This document shows, one piece after another, positions 28,095 through 35,919 of a stretch of DNA of 64,000 nucleotides (its first letter is position 1; each line of letters starts with the position of its first letter). The notes under the pieces are model-generated. The model was not told where the DNA came from, did no database searches, and saw only the letters and a program-made list of their open reading frames with translations. The DNA is from Elusimicrobiota bacterium (lineage in GTDB: Bacteria; CG03; SLGR01; JAFGSA01), in assembly GCA_016934855.1 (NCBI GenBank), contig JAFGSA010000014.1:1-64000 (forward strand), written 5' to 3'. The translations under genes and the position numbers were made by a program.

Positions 28095-30218
28095 ATGAAA
28101 CAGGCAAAAAGGGAAAAAATGAGCAAATACGGCAGGTTTTCGGATGACGGAAGGGAGTTTATCATCAAAAACGGCAGCACTCCCTATCCGTGGGTCAATA
28201 TAATAGCGCCTAAGGATTACGGCATAATGGTTTCGCAGGGCGGCGGCGGCGTTTCGTGGCACAAGCACGCCCGGCTTTTAAGGATAACTAAATGGAAACA
28301 GGACCTGCGCAGTGATTCTGAAGGAAAATTCATATTCCTGGAAGACAGGCAGGACAACGCGAGATGGGGAACGACCCCGAAACCTCTGGGTAAAAGGCTG
28401 AAAGGCTACAAGTGCAGGCACGGGCTGGGTTACAGTGTTTTCGAAGGGGAATTCAGGCAGATAAAGACAGAACTTACGGTATTCGTTCCTCCCGTGGACA
28501 GCCTGGAAGTATGGTCGCTGAAAATAACCAATAACTCTTCCAGGGACAGGGATATAAACGTTATAAGCAGTCTGAAGTGGTGGCTGGGAAATTACGCGGA
28601 CGAAGACAGGGAGCTTCACCGGCTGTTTTACAGGATAAGCCATGGATCCGACACGGTCTACGCCAGGAAAGTCGCCTGGACAGTAGCGAACGAAAAAGGA
28701 CAGTTCCTCAACAGGGATTTTCCCTATACGGCTTTTCACTGGGTCAGCAGGAAGCCGTCATCCGTAATAAACGAAGCCGATATATCCGAGCCGGCAAGCG
28801 GGTTTGTCGTGAATGTCAGGATGAAACCCGGCCAGACAGAACACGTCTGGTTCCTTATAGGCGTAGGGAGCGGAAAAAGCGCCGTAGACAGGACCGTGAA
28901 AAAATATGCGGCGCCCGGTCAGGTAGAAAAAAGCTTCGAAAAAACCGGGAAATTCTGGCTGAAGGAACTCGGGGGCATTAAGGTCGACACAAAAGACAAA
29001 AAGATAAACTTCATGGTGAATTACTGGCTGAAGTACCAGGCAATATCCTCTAGGATGGTAGGCAAAACGGGATATTACCAGATCGGCGGGGCATTCGGTT
29101 TCAGGGACCAGCTCCAGGACAGCCAGTTATTCCTGTATCTGGATAGACCCGGCATGACGGCCCGGCAGATAAAACTCAACGCTTCAAAACAGTACAGGGA
29201 AGGAAGGGTCGCTCATTACTGGGATCCCCTGACCGGCGACCTTGCGGGCTGTCATCTTAGCGACAATCTGCTCTGGCTGGTTTTCGTCACTCTGGAATAC
29301 CTGAAATTTACTTCCGATTTCTCTTTTCTGGAGGAAAAAGTCGAATTTCTCGACGGACCGGCGGCCAGCATGAGGGTACATTGCGAAAAAGCCATGGATT
29401 ACGTATTAGGGCACAGGAGCAGGAGGGGTATACCCCTGATATTCCAGGGGGACTGGAACGACGGTCTTTCGACTGTAGGCTGGGAAGGTAAAGGCGAGAG
29501 TTTCTGGCTTGGCATGTTCCTGTACAAGATAATAAACGACTGGGACGCCATGCTGGCGAAAACGGGCAGGAAGAAGAAATACGGGAAGGAAGCAGGAGCT
29601 CTTAAGGAAGCGGTGAACAGATACGGGTGGGACGGCGACTGGTTCGTCAGGGCCACAAAAGACAGCGGGGAAGTCATCGGGAGCAGGAAATGCAGAGAGG
29701 GCAAAATATTCCTGAACCCGCAGACCTGGGCTATCATAAGCGGTATTACCACGAAAGAAAGAGAACGGAAGATACTGCGTTCGATCGAAAAATACCTTTA
29801 CAAGGATATCGGGCCCTTGCTGTTATGGCCCGCGTACAGCCGGCCGGATCCCGATATAGGGTACCTTACCCGGTATGCTCCGGGGACCAGGGAGAACGGG
29901 GCCGTTTATATGCATGCGGCCTGCTGGGCTATATGGGCTGAGGCGGCAGCAGGGAGAAAGGATATGGCCTGGAAGATATTCAGGACGGTTTTTCCGCCGT
30001 ATCAGGACCCGGACAGGCTATGGTCGGAACCTTATGTAATAAGCGCGAACATAGAAGGCCCTGAATCGCCTTTCTACGGACGGGGCTCCTGGAGCTGGTA
30101 TACCGGTTCGTCTCAATGGATGCTCAAGGTCATAGTCGAACATCTATTGGACAAGGGAAAATTAGGAGGGATACATGGTAGAAAAAGAAAACCTGATATT
30201 AAAACTGAAATCTCTTAG
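28095..30218 (+). CDS. GH94-like phosphorylase (third copy), lacking the C-terminal beta domain
   Basis: The 707-residue protein keeps the GH94 motifs SKYGRFSDDGREFIIKN, YPWVNII, QGGGGVSWHK, CRHGLGYS, FQGDWNDG (D453 as the probable general acid), GKGESFWLGMF and PGTRENGAVYMHAACWAI. Unlike the copies at 15299 and 19679, it stops right after SSQWMLKVIVEHLLDKGKLGG. It therefore lacks the roughly 65-residue closing beta region (DPCLPGRW...YDISIKNPKG). Its last 14 codons are read out of frame through the start of the next gene. This looks like a 3' truncation or deletion that joined the gene to the downstream coiled-coil gene; activity is uncertain. ATG at 28095 or 28119 (MSKYGRF, matching the other copies) could be the true start. 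Confidence 0.78.
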   Translation: MKQAKREKMSKYGRFSDDGREFIIKNGSTPYPWVNIIAPKDYGIMVSQGGGGVSWHKHARLLRITKWKQDLRSDSEGKFIFLEDRQDNARWGTTPKPLGKRLKGYKCRHGLGYSVFEGEFRQIKTELTVFVPPVDSLEVWSLKITNNSSRDRDINVISSLKWWLGNYADEDRELHRLFYRISHGSDTVYARKVAWTVANEKGQFLNRDFPYTAFHWVSRKPSSVINEADISEPASGFVVNVRMKPGQTEHVWFLIGVGSGKSAVDRTVKKYAAPGQVEKSFEKTGKFWLKELGGIKVDTKDKKINFMVNYWLKYQAISSRMVGKTGYYQIGGAFGFRDQLQDSQLFLYLDRPGMTARQIKLNASKQYREGRVAHYWDPLTGDLAGCHLSDNLLWLVFVTLEYLKFTSDFSFLEEKVEFLDGPAASMRVHCEKAMDYVLGHRSRRGIPLIFQGDWNDGLSTVGWEGKGESFWLGMFLYKIINDWDAMLAKTGRKKKYGKEAGALKEAVNRYGWDGDWFVRATKDSGEVIGSRKCREGKIFLNPQTWAIISGITTKERERKILRSIEKYLYKDIGPLLLWPAYSRPDPDIGYLTRYAPGTRENGAVYMHAACWAIWAEAAAGRKDMAWKIFRTVFPPYQDPDRLWSEPYVISANIEGPESPFYGRGSWSWYTGSSQWMLKVIVEHLLDKGKLGGIHGRKRKPDIKTEIS

Positions 30219-30489
30219 AGAAGAGACTGAAAAAACGAAAAACGAATTCGACAGCATGATAAGCGAGATCAAGGAACTGGAGGTCGAGCTACAGGACGAG
30301 TCCAAGCTGGGAATACCCCAGGATTACGATTTCGGCAAAGAGACGTTCAAGGAAGCATTCAATAAATATATGTCTATCATAGAGAAGGAAATAAAAAGCC
30401 TTAAAAAGATCGAGACGAAGATAGAAAAGCTCCAGGATATAAAGAAGAAACAGATAAGCCAGGATGACCTCGAAGTTGAAGGAGATTGA
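30175..30489 (+). CDS. Small coiled-coil protein of unknown function
   Basis: The 104-residue protein is almost wholly charged alpha-helix with heptad pattern (LILKLKSLREETEKTKNEF and IEKEIKSLKKIETKIEKLQ), so a coiled coil is predicted. It begins inside the 3' end of the GH94-like gene, behind an excellent Shine-Dalgarno (AGGAGGG, 30162-30168), which supports this start. No family is recognised. It precedes two diguanylate cyclase genes and may belong to that operon, perhaps as a structural or regulatory partner, but nothing in the sequence proves this. Confidence 0.7.
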   Translation: MVEKENLILKLKSLREETEKTKNEFDSMISEIKELEVELQDESKLGIPQDYDFGKETFKEAFNKYMSIIEKEIKSLKKIETKIEKLQDIKKKQISQDDLEVEGD

Positions 30490-30545
30490 CGGCAAAGGAG
30501 CCGAAATACCGTACTGCCTAGGCTGAATCTGACTTTTAGCGAAGC

Positions 30546-31934
30546 ATGAAAGACACTATAAAAGAATTCTTAAGGTGGTTTTCGATACATTTCCTGGGTA
30601 TAATAATATTTTCGCTGATCACGCTCGAGCTCATATCCTTCATGCAGAATTACTATCTGGGCGTTCCATACGAGAAGATGTCCCATCTTTTCGCGTCGCT
30701 CTCTCTATATCTGATGCTGTCGCTCTTCTTCTATTTCCTGACGGACGAGATAGGTATAGCGATATTCATACAGATGATAGTATTCGTCGGGGCGCTCCTG
30801 TTCCTGTTTCTTTTTCCCCGCCCGGAAAAAGCCTTCATGTATTCAATATACCTATTGTGTTTTATCTCATTTTCGTTCATGCTGTTCCTCTTTGACCTGA
30901 AAACGGAGAGTCTCCTCGGGGAGTATCAGGGCAAACTCGAGAATCTTCAGATAAAAGTCATAGATATAGAAACAAGCATAGAGGAGAAGAAAGAGAAGAT
31001 CAAAAACCTGAAAAATGTGCTTGACCGGTATTCGCAGCTGCAGTATCTTATCCTGACCCTGGAAGAGAGCCTTAACATCGAGAAGATATCGTATAATATA
31101 CTTGAAAAAGCCAAGAACCTGATAGGAAGGGGTGAGGCGAAACTGGATTCATCTTTCTGGGAGAAAGAAGACTGTTTTGACCAGTGGATACTCAAGAGCA
31201 GGCGGCCGCTTATCTGCAATGACAGGGAGATGGACTGGATGTTCCCTACTTATCTTGCCCCCAGCAACATCAACTCGATAATAGCTTCACCGCTTATATA
31301 CCAGGATAAGATACACGAGATACTGAGGCTTGAAAGCGAGGAAAAGAACCTCTTTTCGGAAGATGATCTGCGCCTTCTTTCGATTATCGCGGACCTCGGC
31401 AGCATAGCATTATCAAATGCGCAGTATTATCAGAAGGTAAAGGAGCTGTCCATAACGGATCCTCTTACGGGTCTGTATATCCAGAAGTTTTTCAAAGAGC
31501 GTCTGGGGGAGGAAATCAAGAGATCATACAGGTCGGAACAGACATTCTCCCTGATCATGGCCGATCTTGACCGGTTTAAACAGGTAAATGATACTTACGG
31601 TCATCCGGTCGGGGATGTGGTGCTCAGGGAAGTAGCCCTGGGAATACAGAAAAACATACGGGAAACAGACATGGTCTGCCGGTACGGCGGCGAAGAATTC
31701 GCGTTCCTGCTGCTGAAAACACCGAAGAAACGCGGGATCGAGATAGCGGAAAAGATAAGGAAGATCATTCAGGAACATAAAGTCGAAAATAATAACCATA
31801 AAATATCCGTTACCATATCCATGGGAGTCAGCAATTACCCCGAAGACGGGTCTACTACCGAACAATTGATAGAAAAAGCCGATGAAGCACTGTATCGTGC
31901 CAAGGAAGAGGGCAGAAACAAGGTGAAGACGTGA
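30546..31934 (+). CDS. Membrane-bound diguanylate cyclase with coiled coil and GAF-like sensor
   Basis: The 462-residue protein has four hydrophobic segments in the first about 115 residues (IHFLGIIIFSLITLELISF onward). A coiled coil follows (about 125-165), then a GAF-like domain (about 170-295), then a full GGDEF domain (about 300-462): LTGLYIQKFF, ADLDRFKQVNDTYGH, RYGGEEF and ISMGVSNYP. The product-inhibition I-site RETD lies five residues before GGEEF, so feedback control by c-di-GMP is expected. Two GTP are converted to c-di-GMP at the inner membrane. The stop overlaps the GTG of the next cyclase gene, so the pair is translationally coupled. Confidence 0.88.
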   Translation: MKDTIKEFLRWFSIHFLGIIIFSLITLELISFMQNYYLGVPYEKMSHLFASLSLYLMLSLFFYFLTDEIGIAIFIQMIVFVGALLFLFLFPRPEKAFMYSIYLLCFISFSFMLFLFDLKTESLLGEYQGKLENLQIKVIDIETSIEEKKEKIKNLKNVLDRYSQLQYLILTLEESLNIEKISYNILEKAKNLIGRGEAKLDSSFWEKEDCFDQWILKSRRPLICNDREMDWMFPTYLAPSNINSIIASPLIYQDKIHEILRLESEEKNLFSEDDLRLLSIIADLGSIALSNAQYYQKVKELSITDPLTGLYIQKFFKERLGEEIKRSYRSEQTFSLIMADLDRFKQVNDTYGHPVGDVVLREVALGIQKNIRETDMVCRYGGEEFAFLLLKTPKKRGIEIAEKIRKIIQEHKVENNNHKISVTISMGVSNYPEDGSTTEQLIEKADEALYRAKEEGRNKVKT

Positions 31935-33175
31935 GACACCTGATTTATTTCAGTCCTTTCATACTGCTGCTGCTCTATATATCCTACGGATATCTTGCGG
32001 CACTGTCCGTTTTTGTTATCACCATCATCTATTTTTTTCTGAGGATGAAGCTGGTCGGGCTGGCCCAGGTTCCGCTGGACAGTATCGTGATTTTCCTTGA
32101 CGCACTGCTTTTTTACCTTGTCGTCAAACAGAAAAAGAAAGTAGAAAGGATCAAGTCTGTCAGTAATCCCGAACTGGAAGGGAAGAGAGACAAGCTCGAA
32201 GACCTGAACAGCCAGATAACGCAGCTGGGAAAAGAGGAAACAGAAAAAGAAAAGGAATTAAATCTGACGCGTTCGATCTATGATTTTTCCAGGCACCTGG
32301 TGTCTACTTTCAGAAAGGAAGATATCATCCATGAATTGCAGACGGTTGTCAGGGACAGGTTTAAAATAGAGAACTTCGCCCTGTTCCTGAAGAAGGATAA
32401 TGACTGGGTGACCCATTATTTTCTAAAAGACGACAGTCTTAAAGATAAGTTCCTCCCGCTTCTTTCGGAAAGCAGCAAGGAAATCTACGGAGATGAGAAT
32501 ATATTGTATATCCCCATGCGGATAGGCAGGAAAAACCTGGGAGGAGTCGTATTCAGCGGAAAGGACCTGAAAAAAGACAAGCTTATCCCTCTTACGCTCC
32601 AGCTGGCACTGGGGCTGAATAACGCATATCTTTACGAGCAGGTGGAGACTCTATCGCGTATCGACGGACTGACGGGCGTATTCAGGAGGGGGTATTTCGA
32701 AGCCAGGCTGGAAGAGGAGATAGTAAGAGCAATAAGATTCAAGAGTCCCCTGTCTCTTTTAATGATGGACATAGATAATTTTAAAAGATATAATGACAAA
32801 TACGGACACCTGGCTGGAGATCAGGTCCTGGTGAGATTAGCCGGGATACTCAAGCAGGAGACATACGAGACGGACTTTATCTGCAGGTACGGAGGAGAGG
32901 AATTTTCCATCATAATGCCCCTGACTCCGCCGGAAGCAGTAAAAACACTTGCGGAAAACCTGAAGGACGAAATAGAAAAAACCTCGTTTGCCTTAGTCGA
33001 CAATATAGAAGAGAAGATAACGGTCAGTATAGGATTGGCTCATCTTCCTTTGAATGATAATTCAAAGGATACTTTACTGAAAGCCAGTGATGCGGCTTTG
33101 TATCTTGCAAAGAGTCTTGGCAAGAATCAAGTAAGAGAATATCAGGAGGTAATAGATGGCAGAAGTAGTTCTTAA
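31931..33175 (+). CDS. Second diguanylate cyclase, GAF-like plus GGDEF, I-site lost
   Basis: The 414-residue protein starts at a GTG overlapping the previous stop (GTGA). It has an N-terminal membrane region (two or three hydrophobic segments, about 4-65), a coiled coil (about 75-115), a GAF-like domain (about 120-245) and a GGDEF domain (about 250-405): LTGVFRRGYF, MDIDNFKRYNDKYGH and RYGGEEF. The position matching the I-site reads YETD rather than RxxD, so classical product inhibition is probably absent. The architecture parallels the upstream gene, which points to tandem duplication and divergence. The last 20 bases overlap the ABC ATPase gene, whose SD (AGGAGGT) lies inside this frame. 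Confidence 0.87.
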   Translation: MRHLIYFSPFILLLLYISYGYLAALSVFVITIIYFFLRMKLVGLAQVPLDSIVIFLDALLFYLVVKQKKKVERIKSVSNPELEGKRDKLEDLNSQITQLGKEETEKEKELNLTRSIYDFSRHLVSTFRKEDIIHELQTVVRDRFKIENFALFLKKDNDWVTHYFLKDDSLKDKFLPLLSESSKEIYGDENILYIPMRIGRKNLGGVVFSGKDLKKDKLIPLTLQLALGLNNAYLYEQVETLSRIDGLTGVFRRGYFEARLEEEIVRAIRFKSPLSLLMMDIDNFKRYNDKYGHLAGDQVLVRLAGILKQETYETDFICRYGGEEFSIIMPLTPPEAVKTLAENLKDEIEKTSFALVDNIEEKITVSIGLAHLPLNDNSKDTLLKASDAALYLAKSLGKNQVREYQEVIDGRSSS

Positions 33176-34259
33176 GAACGTGGGTAAGGTTTATAGCGGA
33201 GATGTAAGAGCGGTTAAAGATATAAATCTGGAAATAATTGACAAGCAGTTCTGCGTACTTGTAGGTCCTTCCGGCTGCGGAAAATCGACTATCCTGAGAA
33301 TGATAGCGGGCCTGGAGGAGATAACCGAAGGTGATATATATATAGAGGGAGAAAGAGTCAACGATATACCTCCCAAAGACAGGAATATCGCAATGGTTTT
33401 CCAGAGTTATGCCCTCTACCCGCACATGACGGTGTACGAGAACATGTCTTTTGTCCTGAGATTGAAGAAGTATCCCAAGGACGAGATAGACAAAAGAGTC
33501 AGGAGCGCGGCAAAGATACTCGGATTGGATAATCTCCTTTCCCGCAGGCCCAAGGCCCTCTCCGGCGGTCAGAGACAGCGGGTAGCCGTGGGCCGCGCAA
33601 TAGTGCGCAATCCCAAGGTATTCCTTTTTGACGAGCCGCTTTCCAACCTGGACGCGAAACTGAGAGTCCAGATGAGGACCGAGCTGAAAAAGCTTCACGA
33701 GAAACTCCAGGCTACCATGATATATGTCACCCATGACCAGGTGGAAGCGATGACCATGGGCAATAAGATAGCAGTGCTGAAGGAGGGAATTCTTCAGCAG
33801 GTCGCCGACCCGCTGACCCTCTATTACAGGCCGGTGAACAAGTTCGTGGCAGGTTTCATAGGGTCACCTCCGATGAACTTTATGGATGTCAAATTAACCA
33901 AGAAAGACGACGGTATATGGATAGAGAAAGGGACATTCAAGCTTAAACTGCTGCACAGCCAGGAAGAAAGGCTTTCAGGTTATCCTCATCCCGAGATAAT
34001 CCTGGGAATAAGGTCGGAGGATATCTATGACAAACTGTATACCGATCTGCCCAGTGCCCAGAATGTTTTCAAAGCCATGGTGGAAGTCGTGGAGCCTCTC
34101 GGAGCGGAGATATATCTTCATATAAACACGGGAAAAGACCTTTTAGTAGTGAAAGTGGATCCTAAATGCCAGGCAAAACTGGGGGAAGAACTGGATGCCG
34201 TCGTAGATATGAGCAAGATTCATCTCTTCAACATAGAAACTGAGGATGCAATACTCTGA
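33156..34259 (+). CDS. UgpC/MsmX/MalK-type sugar ABC transporter ATPase
   Basis: The 367-residue protein is a complete carbohydrate-importer ATPase. It has Walker A GPSGCGKST (37-45), Q-loop MVFQSYALYPHMT (80-92), signature LSGGQRQ (135-141), Walker B VFLFDEP (155-161), D-loop SNLD and switch His H193 (VTHDQVEAMT). A C-terminal TOBE/MalK regulatory region begins around FIGSPPMNFMDVKL. It hydrolyses ATP to drive an inner-membrane permease pair. No permease or binding protein is encoded in the window, so it resembles MsmX-type ATPases shared among several sugar importers, which suits the nearby glycan cluster. A strong SD (CAGGAGGT) precedes the start. Confidence 0.9.
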   Translation: MAEVVLKNVGKVYSGDVRAVKDINLEIIDKQFCVLVGPSGCGKSTILRMIAGLEEITEGDIYIEGERVNDIPPKDRNIAMVFQSYALYPHMTVYENMSFVLRLKKYPKDEIDKRVRSAAKILGLDNLLSRRPKALSGGQRQRVAVGRAIVRNPKVFLFDEPLSNLDAKLRVQMRTELKKLHEKLQATMIYVTHDQVEAMTMGNKIAVLKEGILQQVADPLTLYYRPVNKFVAGFIGSPPMNFMDVKLTKKDDGIWIEKGTFKLKLLHSQEERLSGYPHPEIILGIRSEDIYDKLYTDLPSAQNVFKAMVEVVEPLGAEIYLHINTGKDLLVVKVDPKCQAKLGEELDAVVDMSKIHLFNIETEDAIL

Positions 34260-34262
34260 AAG

Positions 34263-34290
34263 TTGAAAATTTTTTAAAAATCCTTATAAT
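34263..34290 (+). promoter_or_regulatory. Sigma70-like promoter for the small membrane protein gene
   Basis: TTGAAA (34263-34268) and a perfect TATAAT (34285-34290) are separated by 16 bases, ahead of the gene at 34339. This is the best promoter-like sequence in the window and implies a new transcription unit after the ABC ATPase. Confidence 0.6.
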
Positions 34291-34338
34291 TGTTTTATTA
34301 GGCATATTTAAATCCGGCCTGAACCTTAAGGAGGATAA

Positions 34339-34650
34339 ATGGAGATAAAGAAAGTAAAGATCGGCAGCTTCTGGAAGATATTCCCTCTGTTATTTTTCGG
34401 TCTGGGAATGCTTGTGGGAGGCCTTTCGATAATAACCCTCCAGTCACTGCCCGGGCAGCCTCCGGGAATGATGCGGGTGGGTTTTTTCGGAGGCATGCTG
34501 GCTACGATAATCTATGCTTTGTTCTTCTCGATTATTTCTTCGATTATCGTAGTAGCTGTCGGTTTACTGTATAATATGATAGCTTCCTGGTGGGGTGGGA
34601 TCGTTATCAGCACAGAAACCAAACTGCGTGATCCTTTAAACAACAAGTAA
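34339..34650 (+). CDS. Small inner-membrane protein, DUF3566-like
   Basis: The 103-residue protein has two strongly hydrophobic segments (about 13-35, PLLFFGLGMLVGGLSII; about 50-84, GGMLATIIYALFFSIISS and following) flanked by short polar ends, with an N-terminal KKVKIGSFWKI. The layout resembles small DUF3566-type membrane proteins of unknown function; the family call is tentative. An excellent SD (AAGGAGG, 34329-34335) and an upstream promoter-like pair support expression. Confidence 0.72.
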   Translation: MEIKKVKIGSFWKIFPLLFFGLGMLVGGLSIITLQSLPGQPPGMMRVGFFGGMLATIIYALFFSIISSIIVVAVGLLYNMIASWWGGIVISTETKLRDPLNNK

Positions 34651-34653
34651 GAC

Positions 34654-34682
34654 ATTCCTTCGGCCGAAAAGCCTGGAATTTT
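34654..34682 (+). terminator. Weak hairpin plus short T-run after the small membrane protein gene
   Basis: ATTCC (34654-34658) pairs with GGAAT (34675-34679), with an inner GGC/GCC pair and a bulge, followed by TTTT. Stem strength is low, so termination here may be partial. Confidence 0.3.
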
Positions 34683-34727
34683 ACAGATATTTTACAGTTA
34701 TTTCATAGGTTTTTCATGTACGAACAG

Positions 34728-34733
34728 TATAAT
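34728..34733 (+). promoter_or_regulatory. Candidate -10 element upstream of the tandem paralogue pair and giant gene
   Basis: A perfect TATAAT sits 45 bases upstream of the ATG at 34779 in a 128-base AT-rich gap. No convincing -35 is found at 16-18 bases; TTTACA at 34691 is too far away. If real, this would be the promoter that drives the two small paralogues and, by read-through, the giant gene. Confidence 0.35.
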
Positions 34734-34778
34734 ATAGTGGTATAGATATATTAATATTTATATAGCTGTATTATTATT

Positions 34779-35354
34779 ATGAACAAAAGTAAGTTTCTAC
34801 CATTTATCAGTGTTATTATATTATTAATCTTCTCTTTTGTAGGTATATTACATTTTCCCGAAAGTATAAAGAGCAGCATATCTCTCATCAGGATGACCGT
34901 GGGAGGGCCCGCCAAGACCATCACCATACTGAATAATTACATTTTTAAGGTGACTCAGACAGCTCCCGTCCGGCCGGCGGATCCTGTCGTCCCGCCTCAG
35001 GGGAGGAAATCGGGTAATAAATTACTGGAGACGCTTTTCCTTACGCTCCAGTCAGTTGTCCTGACTAACGAAAGATTCCTGATATTGCTGATGATATTCC
35101 TGGCTGGTGCGGTTATAAGGTTTACCGGAATATCAGGCGCGGTATCAAGGAGCGATGAATCCTGTTACGTCAAGCACTATCGTTCATGGATACTGTGGTT
35201 CATGACGCCTGTGCAGAAATGCATGGAGGGCCTTGCAGCAAGATATGACGTCAATCCCTCGGCATATTTAGAGGCCGTTAAGGAGAAGAAATCCCCGCAT
35301 CATGTTTTGAAAGATATAATGCGGGGATTTTTTTTACGGTATGATCATGAATAA
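34779..35354 (+). CDS. Membrane-associated protein of unknown family, first of a tandem paralogous pair
   Basis: The 191-residue protein has an N-terminal hydrophobic segment (about 7-25) and a conserved core (SLIRMTVGGPAKTITILNNY). A proline-rich linker follows (about 67-80), then a second hydrophobic stretch (about 105-120) and a Cys/Trp-containing region (RSWILWFMTPVQKCMEGL). I recognise no family. It is clearly homologous to the next gene along its length, including the TPV-x-x-C motif. No Shine-Dalgarno is visible before the ATG. Its last about 20 codons contain a perfect terminator-like hairpin (35289-35335). Synteny with the giant gene suggests a helper role in its export or anchoring, which is inference only. 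Confidence 0.7.
   Translation: MNKSKFLPFISVIILLIFSFVGILHFPESIKSSISLIRMTVGGPAKTITILNNYIFKVTQTAPVRPADPVVPPQGRKSGNKLLETLFLTLQSVVLTNERFLILLMIFLAGAVIRFTGISGAVSRSDESCYVKHYRSWILWFMTPVQKCMEGLAARYDVNPSAYLEAVKEKKSPHHVLKDIMRGFFLRYDHE
35289..35335 (+). terminator. Terminator-like hairpin inside the 3' coding end of the first paralogue
   Basis: The arms AAATCCCCGCAT (35289-35300) and ATGCGGGGATTT (35319-35330) are perfectly complementary over 12 bp. The loop is 18 bases and a run of eight Ts ends at 35335. The structure ends 19 bases before the stop codon of the gene it sits in, and just before the next start at 35341. Confidence 0.7.
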
Positions 35355-35919
35355 TAACAGGCTGCTGCCGGTAATAAGCTTTATCATGCTCCTGGTATTC
35401 TTTTCCGCAGGTGTTCTGCAGTTTCCCGAGAGCATACAGGGCAGCATATCGCTGATACGATTAACCGTCGGCGGCCCGGCAAAAACCATAAGTATTCTCA
35501 ATAACTATATACTGAAAATAACTCAGACCGGCGAACTGGAAAAAACCGGCGCGGCGGTACCGTCAGAAAATCGCGGGAATGCAGAAAAACTGTTCGAAAT
35601 GCTGTTTTTAGCGCTCAACTCTATCCTTATAAGCAATAATAAGATAATAATAGAGCTGATGTCGGTATTCATAGGGGGCACGGAGATCGCTGTCAGGGCA
35701 GGAATTCTTGGAAGAAAGACAGGCATATACGGCGATGTCAGGCAGTATACAGTCAGGATGTTCTGCTTCATAACGCCCGTCAGAAGATGCGTCGAGATGC
35801 TGTATGATATGCATGATCCCGATCCTTCGGTCCGGAAAAGACATGCAATAGAGGTGGGAGGGTCCCCGTATTATATATCCGATAATACGGGGATTCTTCT
35901 TTTAAGGGAAGAACAATGA
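35341..35919 (+). CDS. Membrane-associated protein of unknown family, second of the tandem pair
   Basis: The 192-residue protein overlaps the first paralogue by 14 bases (start at 35341, or 35347). It shares its layout: N-terminal hydrophobic segment (about 8-26), near-identical core (SLIRLTVGGPAKTISILNNY), linker, second hydrophobic segment and TPVRRCVEML. The C-terminal 20 residues differ from the first copy, but both copies end over a terminator-like hairpin (here 35863-35903). Its stop overlaps the start of the giant gene as ATGA, so translation of the giant protein is expected to be coupled to it. No known family is recognised. Confidence 0.7.
   Translation: MIMNNNRLLPVISFIMLLVFFSAGVLQFPESIQGSISLIRLTVGGPAKTISILNNYILKITQTGELEKTGAAVPSENRGNAEKLFEMLFLALNSILISNNKIIIELMSVFIGGTEIAVRAGILGRKTGIYGDVRQYTVRMFCFITPVRRCVEMLYDMHDPDPSVRKRHAIEVGGSPYYISDNTGILLLREEQ
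35863..35903 (+). terminator. Terminator-like hairpin inside the second paralogue, just before the giant gene
   Basis: TCCCCGTATTA (35863-35873) and TAATACGGGGA (35883-35893) form a perfect 11-bp stem with a 9-base loop, followed by the T-rich TTCTTCTTTT (35894-35903). The likely SD of the giant gene (AAGGGAAGA, 35904-35912) follows directly, and its ATG is at 35916. Confidence 0.65.

Noticed and set aside
30490..30545. CGGC/GCCG hairpin after the coiled-coil gene as a terminator
   Set aside because: The stem is only four base pairs and no T-run follows.
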